Below the pieces are notes generated by a model. The model was not told the DNA's origin. It worked only from the letters and a program-made list of their open reading frames with translations, and searched no databases. A program made the translations under genes and the position numbers. From positions 82,894,001 to 82,958,000 of the forward strand of contig JBITNC010000001.1 in assembly GCA_050084985.1 (NCBI GenBank): a DNA stretch of 64,000 nucleotides, given 5' to 3'. Of this stretch, positions 12,230 through 24,659 are shown in pieces (position 1 is the stretch's first letter; every line of letters begins with the position of its first letter). The DNA is from Nageia nagi. Its lineage: Eukaryota > Pinophyta.

Positions 12230-13333
12230 AATTATCTTAAAAAGCATTCAAGATAAAAGCTTTTCACTTTTGCATGATAGGAGATATCTTATACCATAGG
12301 GGTTTTGATGGAATATTGCTTATATGTTTAGAGTGGGCTAATTCACAAATTGCTATTTCATGCACACATGATGAATTTATGGAGGATATTTTAGTGGCTC
12401 TGCAATCACAAAGTGATTAATGTGTATGGGATATTACTAGCCTACTATGAAACATAATTGCATAGAATATGTTAGAAAATATGTTAAATACCAACAAAAT
12501 GTGAATCTATTTAATCAACCTTCACATATGTTACAACCTATGCAATCATTATGGCCATTTTCAAGATGGAAATTAGATTTAATATTCCGCAGGAGGTCAT
12601 AATTTTATAATAACTACTATATAATATTTTACAAAATGGGTAGAAGCTATTCCCATGATTTCAACAAAAGGGCCAAAGATAGCATAATTCATACATAACC
12701 ATATCATATGTCATTTTGGAATTTTGGCCCAAATTATCATTGATAATGGGAAAAACTTCAAAAATAAGGAAGTTTAGTCATTATGTAAAGGATATCATAT
12801 CCATTTAAGCTTCTCAACTCCTTACTATCCTCAAGGAAATTTTCAAGATGAAGCTTCAAACACAACTATTTGTAGCATTCTATTAAAAATTATTGATGAC
12901 TCCCACTGAGATTGGCATGCAAGAATTCCACATGCATTATGGGCTATTGAACTACTATTCAAATTGCTACTGAGGCAACCCCATTTTCTTTAGTTTATAG
13001 GTTCAAAGTAGTATTACCTTTAGAAATAGAAATTTCTTCTTTACAAATTGAATTACAAGATTATATCACTAATGAAGTATTTCATCAAACAACATTAGAT
13101 CAATTACTACTTTTAGATGAAGAAGAGTTAATGCATTCGAACATTTATGTACTTATCAAAATTGTATTAAAAGAGCCTTTGATAAAAAGTTAAGACTCAT
13201 GAATTTAACATAGGAGATTTGGTTTTAAAACAAAACCAACAAACTTCTCAAATGGAATGATAACTCCATGATAAGTTCTCTCCTAACTGGTTAGGTCCTT
13301 ACATGATTAAAAGAATATTTGGATCTAGGGCTT
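12230..13333 (+). pseudogene. integrase of element A, 5' part (split by B)
   Basis: Joins element DNA to the chromosome. Readable landmarks: the zinc-binding lead-in HFCMIGDILYHRGFDGILL (about 12271-12325), the first catalytic Asp in WKLDLI-type context (about 12565), YFTKWVEAIP, the second Asp in QIIIDNGKNFKN (about 12731-12768), and STPYYPQGN with the Glu region (about 12817-12855). The C-terminal part reads LHDKFSPNWLGPYMIK and then breaks off at 13333 where B starts. Many stops are present. The frame resumes at 20750. Confidence 0.75.
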
Positions 13334-14155
13334 TATTTACAAATATTTTAAAAATGCAAATAAATAAATAATTACAAAACCCAAGATACTTGTTTTGAGC
13401 TATGGATAGCAATTTAGACCACATAGAAAAATAGATGAAGTAGATAGCCACTCTAGAATTAGGACAACAATATCAATCAAGAACTATGATTTGTATACTT
13501 ACCTTATAAACCATACCTAACACTAGAGAATAATGATATATTTGATGTGTGGATGGTATAAGAATATTTTTCTAGAAGTTGTGACCTAAAATATTTCAAA
13601 AAGAGGACCGCAAGTGGTCTATATGGTGTTTAGAAGGAGCATTGATGGTGTATTTAGCATGAATAAGGAGCACCAATGATCTTCATTAGAATGCCTTTTG
13701 CTTTCAAATCAAGTCAAATACTTGTATATGGATATTTTGAATAAATATGTGATGTTGATATAGATCATCAATATTAGAACAACTCACATAAGGAAGTACA
13801 CAACCAATAGCCTTGAATGGTGGTGTCAAGATACACCTAAAGGATTGCCACCACCAAGACTATATATGGGATCATGTATCTCCTTGACGTGGACTTACTA
13901 TTAGATCTCTATTTATATAGATAATAATATGACCTACTCCTTAGGTCGATGTGTACGTACATAAATAGGGTTAGCCCACAATACATAATGACATTCAAGA
14001 CAACCATTAATGTCATAACCATGTTCAAAATAAACATTGACATTATAATCATATTCAATATAAGCATTGATATTATTGCATTAAATATTTTAGGTGTGTA
14101 TTAGTGTAAGAAAGTGTATTTATTTAAATGCTTAAATAAATTTTATGTGATAACA
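13334..14155 (-). repeat. 3' LTR of element B
   Basis: Aligns end to end with 19923-20744 at the same length. On the minus strand it begins TGTTATCACATAAA. The other end reads TA where CA would be expected on the minus strand (plus TA from TG), shared by both copies. It contains three diverged copies of a roughly 30-bp unit (about 13995-14090) around CATTGATATTAT. A purine-rich stretch (minus CCAAAGTGGGAAATC) lies just inside at 14156-14170 and may be the polypurine tract. Confidence 0.9.
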
Positions 14156-14274
14156 GATTTCCCACTTTGGATGAGAAATTGATATCACTAGGTGCATTGA
14201 GATTTTTCATTCAAAATACAATTAAGATGTCATAGCAATGAAATATTAGCAAGCATTGATAAGCATAATACCAA

Positions 14275-14412
14275 CTCTACACCAAGAGGCATAATATGAT
14301 GAGAGCTAAAACTCTATGCCAAGAGGCATAATATGATGAGAGCTAAAGTTCTACACCAAGGGGCATGGTATGATGAGAGCTAAAACTTTATGCCAAGGGG
14401 CATGATAATATG
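14275..14412. repeat. 37-bp tandem repeat inside element B
   Basis: About 3.7 units of 37 bp, each with CTATGCCAAGAGGCAT and ATGATGAGAGCTAAA, start at 14275, 14312, 14349 and 14386. Two further diverged units lie at about 14460-14490. The same unit reappears once or twice at 17345-17430, on the other side of the PMD gene and in the same orientation. Confidence 0.9.
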
Positions 14413-14939
14413 TGATAATGCATGAAATCTTATGCTAAAGAACCATGATGTCTATGTGGGAGCTAAAACCCCATGCTAAGAGGCACACAACTAAATATGC
14501 CAAGATATAGCCATATAGGTAATTCTTCATCATATCTACCAAATTAGGATGTTCAATCTAACAAAATAAGGAACACAGATGATAGAAGCACACCATTAGT
14601 AGTCCTTAACACCTAACAGAAGAAGGCCATGGGTAGTCCTTTTCTTAAGGAATTTTTGAAAACTATAAAACTTGGATAATGGTGTATTTCTTACTAATTC
14701 TAAATAATTACTTGGTTTACCTACTTGTAATCCATAGGTGTGCAAATTGAGACTATCTAGTAATATGTGCGCTTAAAATATTATAAAAAGGGTTTGACCC
14801 CATTTCATTATAACTTGCTTGCATTTTGAGAGGGGAGAGTGCTTTGGAGTTTTGATAAATTGTTTAGTGGGTGTTTATTTCTAACTTTTCTACTATCAAC
14901 CTATGATTGCTTTTGCTTCTTTTTTCTTAGCTTCCTATC

Positions 14940-17225
14940 ATGGCTTTACCGATCACACACTAGGAGGGACATAGAGATGCTTTGGTGATGAACTCTCTTG
15001 CTGGTCATCAAGTAAATCATCTTTAACTATCTTTTCTTTGGTATATTCATACTTTTTCCTATGTTTTTATAGCTTTTCTATAAATTCAACATTTTTTCCC
15101 TAGGGTTTTACTTATTAGAATACATATGATTTAGTTTTTAACTTTTAGTGCTATTTTTATTTTTCTATCTTTGTGATAAGGTTTATCTTTTTCATATGAC
15201 CCTGTACATGAAATTTTGTCATTCTATATAGGAATAAGGCCATTGGTGATCCCTTCTACCCTAGTTTTTGACATTGGATGGTTCTCTTTTACTATAGTTT
15301 AGATCATGGGCAATCCTCTTTTACTATTCTTAGACCATTGGTGATCTTTTTCTTTCTATCTACAAAACTCAAAAAATGCATTAATAATTGAAACTAATCT
15401 TACTCTTCAGGTGCTTTTTTCTAAGATCATAGCTATTACATGATAGCTTCCAAAAAAAGTACTACTTTTACTATTTCTTAATAATGGCACCAATTAGAGG
15501 AGAGCTAGAGCACACTCAAGGCTATTTCCTTGAGTTATTTGGCTTTTGTTGATTACATTTATCATGATTCGGACATGTTGATGGCTTTGATGGAGAGGTG
15601 GGATCCTAATTCCAACACCTTTCACCTACCCACTAGGAAGATTATGATGACACTTGATGATATATATATAAGATCACTAGGCTACCTATTAGAAGTAAGA
15701 TAGTGAATATGGTTCCTATTCATACCATGGAATGAGCATAGGAGTGGGCTATATGGCTCACAAGCTTAGATGAGGTAAACCATAAGAAGAGGGGAGTTTT
15801 CCAAATGTGACATGTACTAGAGGATCCTCCAGCATAGGCTAACCTATGGTTGAGGCTCCTCATTACTTGCTTACTAGACATTATTGTATATCCAAACAAG
15901 AGCAGCAAGATATTTCCTATGGGGATGGTTCCTATTATCATGGACATGGTTTTACATGAGCAATGATATGCATGGTGCATAGCTATTTTGGCATAGTTAT
16001 ACTAGGATTTGCATTCATTCATTGAGGTAGAGGGAGGGGGAGATAGGTAGCTCACTCTGTGATACTATAGGTATGGGCCTATGATTACATAGGCATCTCT
16101 AAATAGACCTCTCTACCACTAGATCTACCTGATGATGTGCCCACATGGTAGCATTGGGATACTACACATGGTATTAACTTTTTTAATGTTAACCTAGAGG
16201 GATGGAGAATACGATTTGATACACTTAGGGAGTCATAAATGTATTGGCATCCCTACAGGTATGCCCTAGAATGGAATGAGGATATGCATAAGCTAGCTTG
16301 GGTGAGATACTGGACATATATTCAAGCATGTAGAGCATTGGTTGAGCCATATAGCTTGGAGTGAGTACTCTGATAGTTTGGGATCCAACAATGGATACTA
16401 GATGACTATAAGAGAGTAGTACACTACTATTGTAGTAGGGATTTTACAAAGGACTATGAGCCAATACTAGATTGAGATTCTAAGTGGACATCCCCTAGTA
16501 AGGACTTTGAATTTAAGGATGACCTAGATATAGATGATCTTGAGCATACTAAGGACTAAATGTCTTGGTGGCAAGGATGTAATCCTTACCACCTAGGCAT
16601 ACATGAGGCAAACTAGCCTGAGAATGAGGGAGGCAAAGATGATATAAGAGATACACCAACTAGGTGGGACATAGGATACACTCAGGTAGGATGGGGCTCA
16701 TATGATACGGGTGATCCATATAATGAGATAGTTGACATGGATTATGATGAATGAGGAGATCAACCCAGACTAGGATGATTATGAGCCCAACATAAAGAGT
16801 GGTATAGATGCAACCGAAGATGATGAGGATGATGAAGGTATTTATTCTTTTTATCTTATATATATTTTTATTTCATTTGTAAATATATACAATACTGATA
16901 TATGATTTATATCTATAGATGATGAGGATCTTGAACTAGATGTGGCTCAGTTACATAGGATCATAGAGCAAAAGGATGTTGAAATTAGAGAGCTACAAAG
17001 CCAACTATGATATGGAGGAGGAGACTATACTAGACTATACTAGGACCCACAAAGAGAAAATGCATAAATCTAGGATCTTTATGAGCAATTTCATAAGGCT
17101 AAGAGATAAGAAAGTGAAGATAAAGTGAGGGTTGAAAAATACAAGGCTAGGTGTGGGGGTAGTGGTTCTAGTAGGGCTACTAGTTCTAGTGTAGGGGAAG
17201 GAGGTCCTTTTGAGAGGCATTAGTT
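14940..17225 (+). pseudogene. Plant mobile domain (PMD) gene in element B, antisense to B
   Basis: PMD proteins include MAIN and MAIL1 of Arabidopsis, which affect silencing of transposons; the domain is also known from transposons. Here MALMERWDPNSNTFHLP and a TLDDIYIRSLGYL stretch (15573-15700) match the N-terminal PMD signature (WxxxTxTFHLPxGExxxTLEDV). VWAYDYIGI (16071-16097) matches the later WAYEH motif. An acidic stretch, an intron-like 81-bp segment (16838-16918) and a coiled-coil exon (LDVAQLHRIIEQKDVEIREL) follow. An ATG at 14940 with a GT at about 15011 may be an upstream exon. More than ten stops interrupt it. It lies antisense to gag of B. Confidence 0.7.
16838..16918 (+). other. 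Intron-like segment in the PMD gene of B
   Basis: GATGAAG is followed by GTATTTATTC, then an 81-bp AT-rich, T-rich stretch ending TTTATATCTATAG, then GATGAGGATC. The acidic reading frame continues across with no change in character, from DDEDDEG to DEDLELD. GT...AG ends and composition fit a plant intron. The copy in G has a similar segment at the same place (63837-63909). It is an inference; no transcript is available. Confidence 0.55.
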
Positions 17226-17599
17226 CTAGATGTATGATGATCACTCATCCATGCTCAAATTTTGTAAAATGATGAACCTTTTTATAATATATAAAAGAGG
17301 ACTTTTTTTATTTACTTTGTTATTTGTGACATGTATTTATAATAAGTATGAGAGCTAAAACTCTATGCCAAGAGGCCTACAAGGATACAGTGATCTAGGA
17401 GTTGAAACTCCACATAAAGGGGCATTCATTAATTTTTAATTTGATAAAATTTTATCATGAAAGAGGACCATGGGAAGTTCATTCTTGATAAAAATGGAGC
17501 ACCATTGCTCCTATTATGATGTCAAAATGATCCCCCATTTTCTCCATCATGACATTGATTAGTTCATCTATCCTACTATCAGTTCCTTTAGTGTTAGTA

Positions 17600-19450
17600 A
17601 GATCATGCATGTTTACCAAATTATGTAACCAGAGGGCCTTATGCCCCCATTGGTACTAGCTTCATTTTGTTGTTTTCCTTGTTGTGCCCCTATGACAATG
17701 GGATCTTTCATCATATTGTCTTGTGTATAAAATATTCCTATGTTGTGTTGTGGCATGGGGTTCTTGTAAATCCTTAATTTATCATTATCTACATGTAAAG
17801 AGTCTTTTTATATTCTTCTTATTTTTTGAATGATATTACTCTTTTGTCTACTAAATCTTGGATGATATCTTTAAACTTTTTGCATTCACATGTTTTATGT
17901 CCATGAATTCTATGATACCCACAAAATTCTCCTATAGTTCTAGTGGCTTTTTGGTTCACAAGTGGTAGTTGAATCAAACCCTTTTGAAGCAATGATTATA
18001 ACAACTCATCATGGTCTTCTATAATCTTTGTGTATACTCTAGGAGTTTTATGCTTAGATGGACAAGGTGTTTATTTCACCATTGTAATTATTGCTATCAT
18101 TTTCATAGTTTATGGTTTCCTTTCCTCTATTTTAAATTTACAAGAATTGATTTTTACCATGTATTTCTCTTTTTGAATCATGAACATAATTATCTCAGAG
18201 AGGGGTTGCTCTAGATAGTTGAAAAATTCTAGTATCATCTCATCTCTAAGGGATTTTATCAACATATGTTTTAGCTCTTTTCATTCAGATTTATGAATGT
18301 TGCTATTTTTTTCCATGCTTTTACAAATTCATCAAATGATTGGTTCTCACCTTGTCTCATTCTTACTAAATCAATAAAGGTTGGTTTTCTTTTTATATTG
18401 TGTTGATATTGATTTAGGAATTCTCGTTTCAATTGCTCATAGCTAGTGATACTTTGATTTTCAAGAATATAAAACCATTTGAAAGCTTCTTTCCCTAAAC
18501 TAAGTTGAAATAATCTTGCTAACATATTTGTATCATATTGATGGTTACAAGCTGCTTCTTCAAAGATTGTGATGTGTATTCTTGGATCAATAATACCATC
18601 ATATTTATTGAAATCTATGTCTTCCCCTTCCCATGTTTTACCTTTTATTTTTGCACAAAAGGGGTGCCTTTTGTTTAAATTTTCACCTTCTTTTTCTTTA
18701 CTCAATAATGTTAGCCTCTTTAGTTGTTTAGCCATTACTTTTAGTTGTGCCATTCTTTTCTCTAATTTCTCTTTTTCATTTTGCATAGTTACATGGTTAT
18801 CATTTTTTTCTTTTTCTAGGAGATTGGATTTTTCAATTTCTTCCTCATTCTTATATTTAGGTATTTTAGAGATGAATCTCCCATTTTGATCTCTCCATTC
18901 TTGGATTAGTTGATTATCTAATTCTTTGATAATTACTTACCTTACACATAGTTGAGCTTTTTGATAAGACTGTGTCCCTATTGTCTTTCACACCTCTATC
19001 TCTTTAATATCCTTTTCTCAATCTGACCAATAAGGGTAAGCATTGATAAGCCCTTGTGTCATAGGGTTAGTTTCAAGTTCTATTTCTATTTCACTATGTT
19101 ACTCATCATCAAATTCTACCATCTCATCATTTGAATGTTCATAATTAGCCTCCTCTTATGTTATTGGTTCATGACTTTTTAAATTTTCCACTAGTGTTAG
19201 GGACAATGAAGGTTGATGAAGTTTTGACTCAGGGATGAAAGGATTTTGTTCAAGACAAAGAATACAAAAACTCATATAGTTTTCCATAGAAAAAATGGGC
19301 CACAGGTAATCCATTTCAATAGAATTTAGACCATGGGTAATATTGTTTTGATCTGTTAAGGTGTACAACAAAAGGATGGGCTTATCAAGCAGTATTCTAG
19401 AAGGTGACTTAAGATTGCTTACGATCAAAAATTCATAAATTATATGTAAT
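17600..19450 (-). pseudogene. gag: gag of element B (degenerate)
   Basis: The clearest part is 18271-18786, 171 codons open on the minus strand. It carries a Lys/Glu-rich coiled-coil start, then the retrotransposon-gag core with IDFNKYDGIIDPRIHI, LARLFQLSLGKEAFKWFY, LKREFLNQYQH and RMRQGENQSFDEFVKAWKK. Downstream (to about 18200) it continues with LRDEMILEFFNYLEQPLSEI after a stop. At about 17880-17960 it has a CGYHRIHGHKTCECKKFK zinc-knuckle-like motif as found in Tat-type gag. Upstream, 19156-19428 is an open N-terminal part. This gag is clearly different in sequence from that of A. Confidence 0.75.
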
Positions 19451-19922
19451 GAATGAGCTATGGTAGGATCTCAAGTAAACCTATAGAATATCCTAGGGCA
19501 TTTTATGAATTCTTGTACTAACCTTAATTTATTTTCACTTAGGTTTAGATTATTAGAGTTTTTAGATTGATAGAGGGCTAATTGTAGTTTATTTTCAATA
19601 GATTGAACTATTACTTCTTTAGGGTTCTCATTGTATTTTGAATCCCCATGATAAGATTCATCATATATTATATTTATTCCTATTTACTAGGATCATAATT
19701 ATCTTTAAAATCTCTATGAGAAGATTCATCATCAAGAAAATTGGTTTCAATAGCCAAAGGGACACTATCTTTATTTAACCTAGCACTTTTTCTTATTGAT
19801 GTCATTCCTTTCCATGATTTTTTTTCTTTTAGTTGGTTCAAGTTTTGATTGGTTTAATGATGAGAGATCTAATGAATTATTCATATATTTTTGAAGTTAA
19901 GTTTTACATCAAATTCACTAAA

Positions 19923-20744
19923 TATTTACAAATATTTTAAGAATGCAAATAAATAAATTATTACAAAACCTAAGATACTTGTTTTGAGCTATGGATAGTA
20001 ATTTAGACCACACAAAAAAATAGATGAAGAAGATAGCCACTCTAGAATTAGGATGACAATACCAATCAAGAACTATGATTTGTATACTTACCTTATGAAG
20101 CATACCTAACACCAAATAATAATGATATATTTGATGTGTGGATGGTAGAATAATCTTGTGTTAGAATCTATGACTTGAAATATTAAAAAAAGAGGACCAG
20201 AGGTGGTCTATATTGTGTTCAAAAGGAGCATTGGTAGTGTATTTAACATGAATAAGGAGCATCAATGGTCTTCATTAGAATGCATTTTGTTTTCAAACCA
20301 AGTCAAGTGCTTGCATATGGATCTTTTGAATAAATATGTGATGTCAATATAGATCATCAATGTCAGAATAGCTTGCATAAGGAAGTACATAAATCATAAC
20401 CTTGAATGGTAGCATCAAGAGACACCTAAACAATTGCCACCAACAAGACCAGATATGGGATCATGTATCTCCTTGATGTGGACTTACTATTAGATCCATA
20501 TTTATATAGATAATAATATGACCTACTCCTTAGATCGATGTGTACCTACATAAATAGGGTTAACCCATAATACATAATGACATTCAAGATAACCATTAAT
20601 ATCATAACCATATTCAAAATAAACATTGATATTATAATCATATTCAAGATAAGCATTGATATCATTGCATTAAATATTTTGGGTGTGTATTAGTGGAAGC
20701 AAATGTATTTATTTAAATGCATAAATAAAATTTATGTAATAACA
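19923..20744 (-). repeat. 5' LTR of element B
   Basis: Direct repeat of 13334-14155, identical in length, with scattered mismatches. The minus-strand start is TGTTATTACATAAATT. It is followed on the plus side by AGCTT, the partner of GGCTT at the far end. A primer site should lie on the minus strand just left of 19923 (TTTAGTGAATTTGATG); I cannot assign it to a tRNA with certainty. Confidence 0.9.
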
Positions 20745-20749
20745 AGCTT

Positions 20750-20835
20750 ATCATTTAGTTGAAATAGAAGGTAACGAAGAGCATGAACCCATAAATATCA
20801 TGCATCTTTGACCTTTCTATAGTTAATGAACTTTT
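20750..20835 (+). pseudogene. C-terminal end of A's integrase, beyond B
   Basis: Reads YHLVEIEGNEEHEPINIM and then a stop-bearing FYS end. The matching residues in C (about 54190-54260, minus) read GDYQLDDMEGSDEREPINIT and HIDLFYK. The reading frame here is in register with that at 13333 once one copy of the target site is discounted. So B's insertion is the only break at this point. It marks the end of pol in A. Confidence 0.85.
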
Positions 20836-21808
20836 TTAATTAAAAGTTGTATATATTGTAAATAAGATTTTTCAATCAAAAAATCAACAAAAGTGTTTTT
20901 TTTTAAATACTTACATGTATTTAATGTATTTGAAATAGAAAATGACATCAAAAAAGAGTAAAAGTGTCCACCTGATTACTGATCAAAGAGGTATTTGACA
21001 AAAACCTTGATTTGAGAAATCAAGATATTTGGGAGACAGAGTTATCATAGAATTATCTCTACATATTTACCATAGAAATAGAAATATCATCTATTTACCT
21101 ATTAATTTATGAATAATAATATCCTTGAACTTATTTCTAGAAAGATACCAAGGATGGGGGATAAGTGTTCATAGAGATAACTTGAAAATTTATGTGGATA
21201 AAGCTATGTACCACCTAAGTCAAGGACATTATTTTGTGCAAGTCCACATGGTAAACTTGTTATGGTAATATTGGCCTAATTTAGCTCCTAATATCATAAT
21301 GAATTGCTTTTTCAATAATTAGATCCAGAATAGAGTTGTTAACACTTGGTCAAATGATGATTTTCTATTTATATGGGTAGACCAGATGATAAGGGACCTG
21401 CATCATCATTAAATTATCTATGATTTTTTCATGATATTCATACACAAGCCTTAAAAATCAATTATATGTGTGCAAAAAATTGACCAATAATTCTCTTGAA
21501 TTAGGTCAAGGTTTCCCCATCCTCCTCTCTGTAACGTTCAAGCAAAAGTTGTGATGTTGAGAAAGCTAGAAACCAATGAAAAAACATAATTTAATCTTGC
21601 ATAGCATGATTTTATTGATATATACCCACAAGATTGATATATGTAAGCATTGAGAAAGTATCCTTAGACTGAGATAGCCCATTTCTTTGCTTTACCAAAA
21701 GAAATTCTAAAAGTTTTAGCCATAAATTTTTATAATCAGTGAGGAACCAATGCATGGGACTTAAAAGTTTGTGATCTTAGGGAAGCTATCAAGTTAAAAG
21801 CAAAGGAT

Positions 21809-22105
21809 ATGTGTATGGAAAATGAATCTTTTACCAATTGGATCCATATATTTCACTGGCATTGGCCTTATGAGAGACCCAAAATTTTGTTAAATTATGT
21901 TGATCATATGACTCTTTGGTGTTATGGAAGATCAATTGACATAACTGAGGTCATCAACGATTCGGTATTGGATTATAATACCCATTTAATTTTGTACAAT
22001 GAAATCATATATGATAATAGTTCATCATTTAGTAGAAACTATTGGGTAAATAATCTAATTAATATAAAACCAAGGTTTCAAAAGACCTTAGAATGCTTTA
22101 ACTAG
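21809..22105 (+). pseudogene. Unrecognised open stretch in A's 3' region
   Basis: Open for 98 codons on the element's sense strand, preceded by a compatible upstream stretch (WDLKVCDLREAIKLKAKDM) after a stop near 21740. It is rich in Trp, Tyr, His and Asn and has no membrane segment. The sense placement after integrase would fit a Tat extra ORF. It may also be chance, as AT-rich DNA often gives such lengths, but the upstream in-frame continuation makes chance less likely. No function can be given. Confidence 0.3.
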
Positions 22106-24365
22106 TGAAAGAGTGAGGTAGTAGTTAAACCCAACAAAAAATGAGTATGTCCATTATCTCATAAAAATTATGATCTCCCTTGTATCATTAATTCCCCCTC
22201 AATCTTCACAAACCTTAGGGATCACATCCCCCCTTCCACCTATTGAGTATGGTGAAGCCTTGACATCATCAACCAAGGAAAAATGCATCATTAAGAAATT
22301 CAAGCATCAACCACCAATCTTGCCACTCATTTGGTATCTGGTCTGTTACCAATCATCCATATTAGGACCAAGACCTTCTCATCTTTCAATTCAACCCTCG
22401 TATTTTTATTTCTTGGGTTATAAAGGTTGGGTTATCCATAAAAAACAAGGACACCATTATCATTGGGGAGTTGTAAAAAGTTTTATGTATTAAAAAATAA
22501 AAATCATGTAAATAAAAAGTACCACTATTAAGAATATATGTAAATAATTTAAAAAATTATTATTAAATATTTTCTTGTAGAAATAAAATATGTGTGTATA
22601 TATCTATCATTAAAAACTTTATGTAAATTCTAAAAAATGATTATATATGACACTATAGGTAGTTGATTATATTTCACAAGCAACATGCTTCATGAGTCAC
22701 CCACATTGTGTTAATCTTCCCAACAATCAATGGGAGTGGTACTCGCATTATGATCCTCCTATCCCATGGAACTTGTCATCCCTTGTCATTTTTTGGTCAC
22801 CTTGTACTTTTCTAGTGACTCCTTAGTAGATCCTATCCAAAACCTAGAGTTAGAGGAGGATCATTTTAATCAATTACCTTAGGGTATCTAGCATCAAATT
22901 TTGTCTATGATGACTTTGACCTCTACCCTAGATAGGTCTGACCATGCTTATAATATTTTGAGAAACTCTGATTGAATGGAGATTTACATTAATCATCAAC
23001 CTTATTGGAGATCTTATTGTATATATGATATCATTGATGAAGAGTTCCTATAAAATCTCATCCATATGATCTCTAGACCTAATTTTATTTAGAGAATCAT
23101 GATTGATGCTCTTGTCACTCCTTTGGTAGTCCAATTAGTTATATAGTATGGGCCATGTCTACTACATCTTGAAGAAGACTTTTTTGATGATGTTACCATA
23201 GCCCATGTCCTATCTATAAACTTTTGGTGTTAGGACTTCATGTTATCTATGTTCATATTTGTAACCCCTTACTATGGTTCATTGATTATACCATCCATAT
23301 TGACTATCATTTCCATCATTTTACTCTTGATGACCTATTGCAGATGCTTGTTCAATGTGCAAATAGGTAAAATATTAAAAAATTTAAAAACATAAAAATA
23401 TTCAAAAAACAAATGTGAGTATGGTTTTCTTACTTTTTACTTTATCCTAAACCTAATATCTAGGATAGAAAAGAAAATGAAAGTGAAAAAAAAATATAAA
23501 GAGAGAAAATAAAAGAAAAATATGTAGAATTCTTAGACCATTGTAGCATCCTCTATCGGGACTATAGATGCTTGACAAGCAATAGAGCAAGGTTGTAACA
23601 AGATGAAGGGGTTAATCTTCACCAGGGCTATGGATGCTTTTTGGTAGTGAAGCATACCTTACAAAAAGAAAAATATCATATCTCATAATTTATAATATTG
23701 GGATGCTTAATTTTCAAATGTTAAGAGAAAAAAATGAACATCATTGCACACACATGAGTTTATGGTAAACTTAAGTATATTATGATCTTATTTCATATCA
23801 TCCTTAGTAGATGAGTCCAAAGTAGAAGATAAATTAATAAAACTACATATTAAGGTGTTATTTATTACACTTCTTTATTTATATATTCATTCATTCTGTA
23901 ACATTATTACTATTATTATAAAAACTTGATAAGTTGCCAAAGCATTAAGATTGATGTTTAAGTTATTATGTCATTTATAGAAATCTTAGGTCACTTAAGT
24001 TTCATACATTTTACATTCATTTGTACATATACATTTATGTGCATCCACTATTACATCCATACATTCATAAAGTGTTGTAAATCTTGTATATTTTACATCC
24101 ATATATTCACATTATTCATGATATCACATATGTTTATACAAGTATATTATGTTCAAAACTATGTATAAAAGTAGCTAAGAAAATGGAAAATGATGCATCT
24201 GATTCCATTCTCCTACAAATCAAATCCTATTCTATAAACATCACAATACTCTATAAACATAAATACTACTTTGAATTTATAAAGCATATCATAAATAAGG
24301 TGTTAAAACTAAATAAAAACATAAAAATAAACTTTCATGCATTTCTACTTTAATACATACATTTG

Positions 24366-24388
24366 AATATATATATATATATATATGA
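24366..24388. repeat. (AT)n microsatellite
   Basis: About 11 AT units in the 3' region of element A. Confidence 0.95.
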
Positions 24389-24659
24389 TAGTAAAAACAC
24401 ATACATAAAAGTCTAAAGCCATCATCATGTATAATAAAAAATATATAACTAAGTATCCATCACATCTAAAAGCCCAACTATCAATCATGACTACCATGAT
24501 CCCAAAATAGATAAGGTCATTCAAAAATAATAGACATATGAATAACATGTCTAAATATCAAAAATGGTCTTGCTATCCACAAATATTAGAAGGAAAATAA
24601 CATAGTCTAATAAAGACTTATAAGTATAATATAAAATATAAAAAATAGTATTCCTATCA

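Larger units (their letters stand above)
13334..20744 (-). mobile_element. Element B: pol-less gag-only LTR element with antisense PMD gene
   Basis: Two direct LTRs of equal length (822 bp: 13334-14155 and 19923-20744) enclose 5.8 kb. Gag lies on the minus strand next to the right LTR, which makes that the 5' LTR. On the element's 3' side a PMD gene lies on the plus strand, antisense to the element. I find no protease, RT, RNase H or integrase between them, so B would need enzymes from another element. Flanks GGCTT (13329-13333) and AGCTT (20745-20749) match in four of five bases as target duplication. B splits A's integrase. Confidence 0.85.
20836..24655 (+). other. 3' region of element A, unknown content
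   Basis: About 3.8 kb between integrase and the antisense PMD gene. Two plus-strand open stretches stand out: 21809-22105 (98 codons, aromatic-rich, WIHIFHWHWPYERPK) and 22170-22493 (107 codons, Pro/Ser-rich, ending GHHYHWGVVKSFMY). A further coding-like stretch with SHPHCVNLPNNQWEWYSHY follows at about 22675-22760, after a possible splice acceptor at 22659. I recognise none of these. An AT microsatellite lies at 24366-24388. The rest is AT-rich with no coding sign. Confidence 0.35.
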
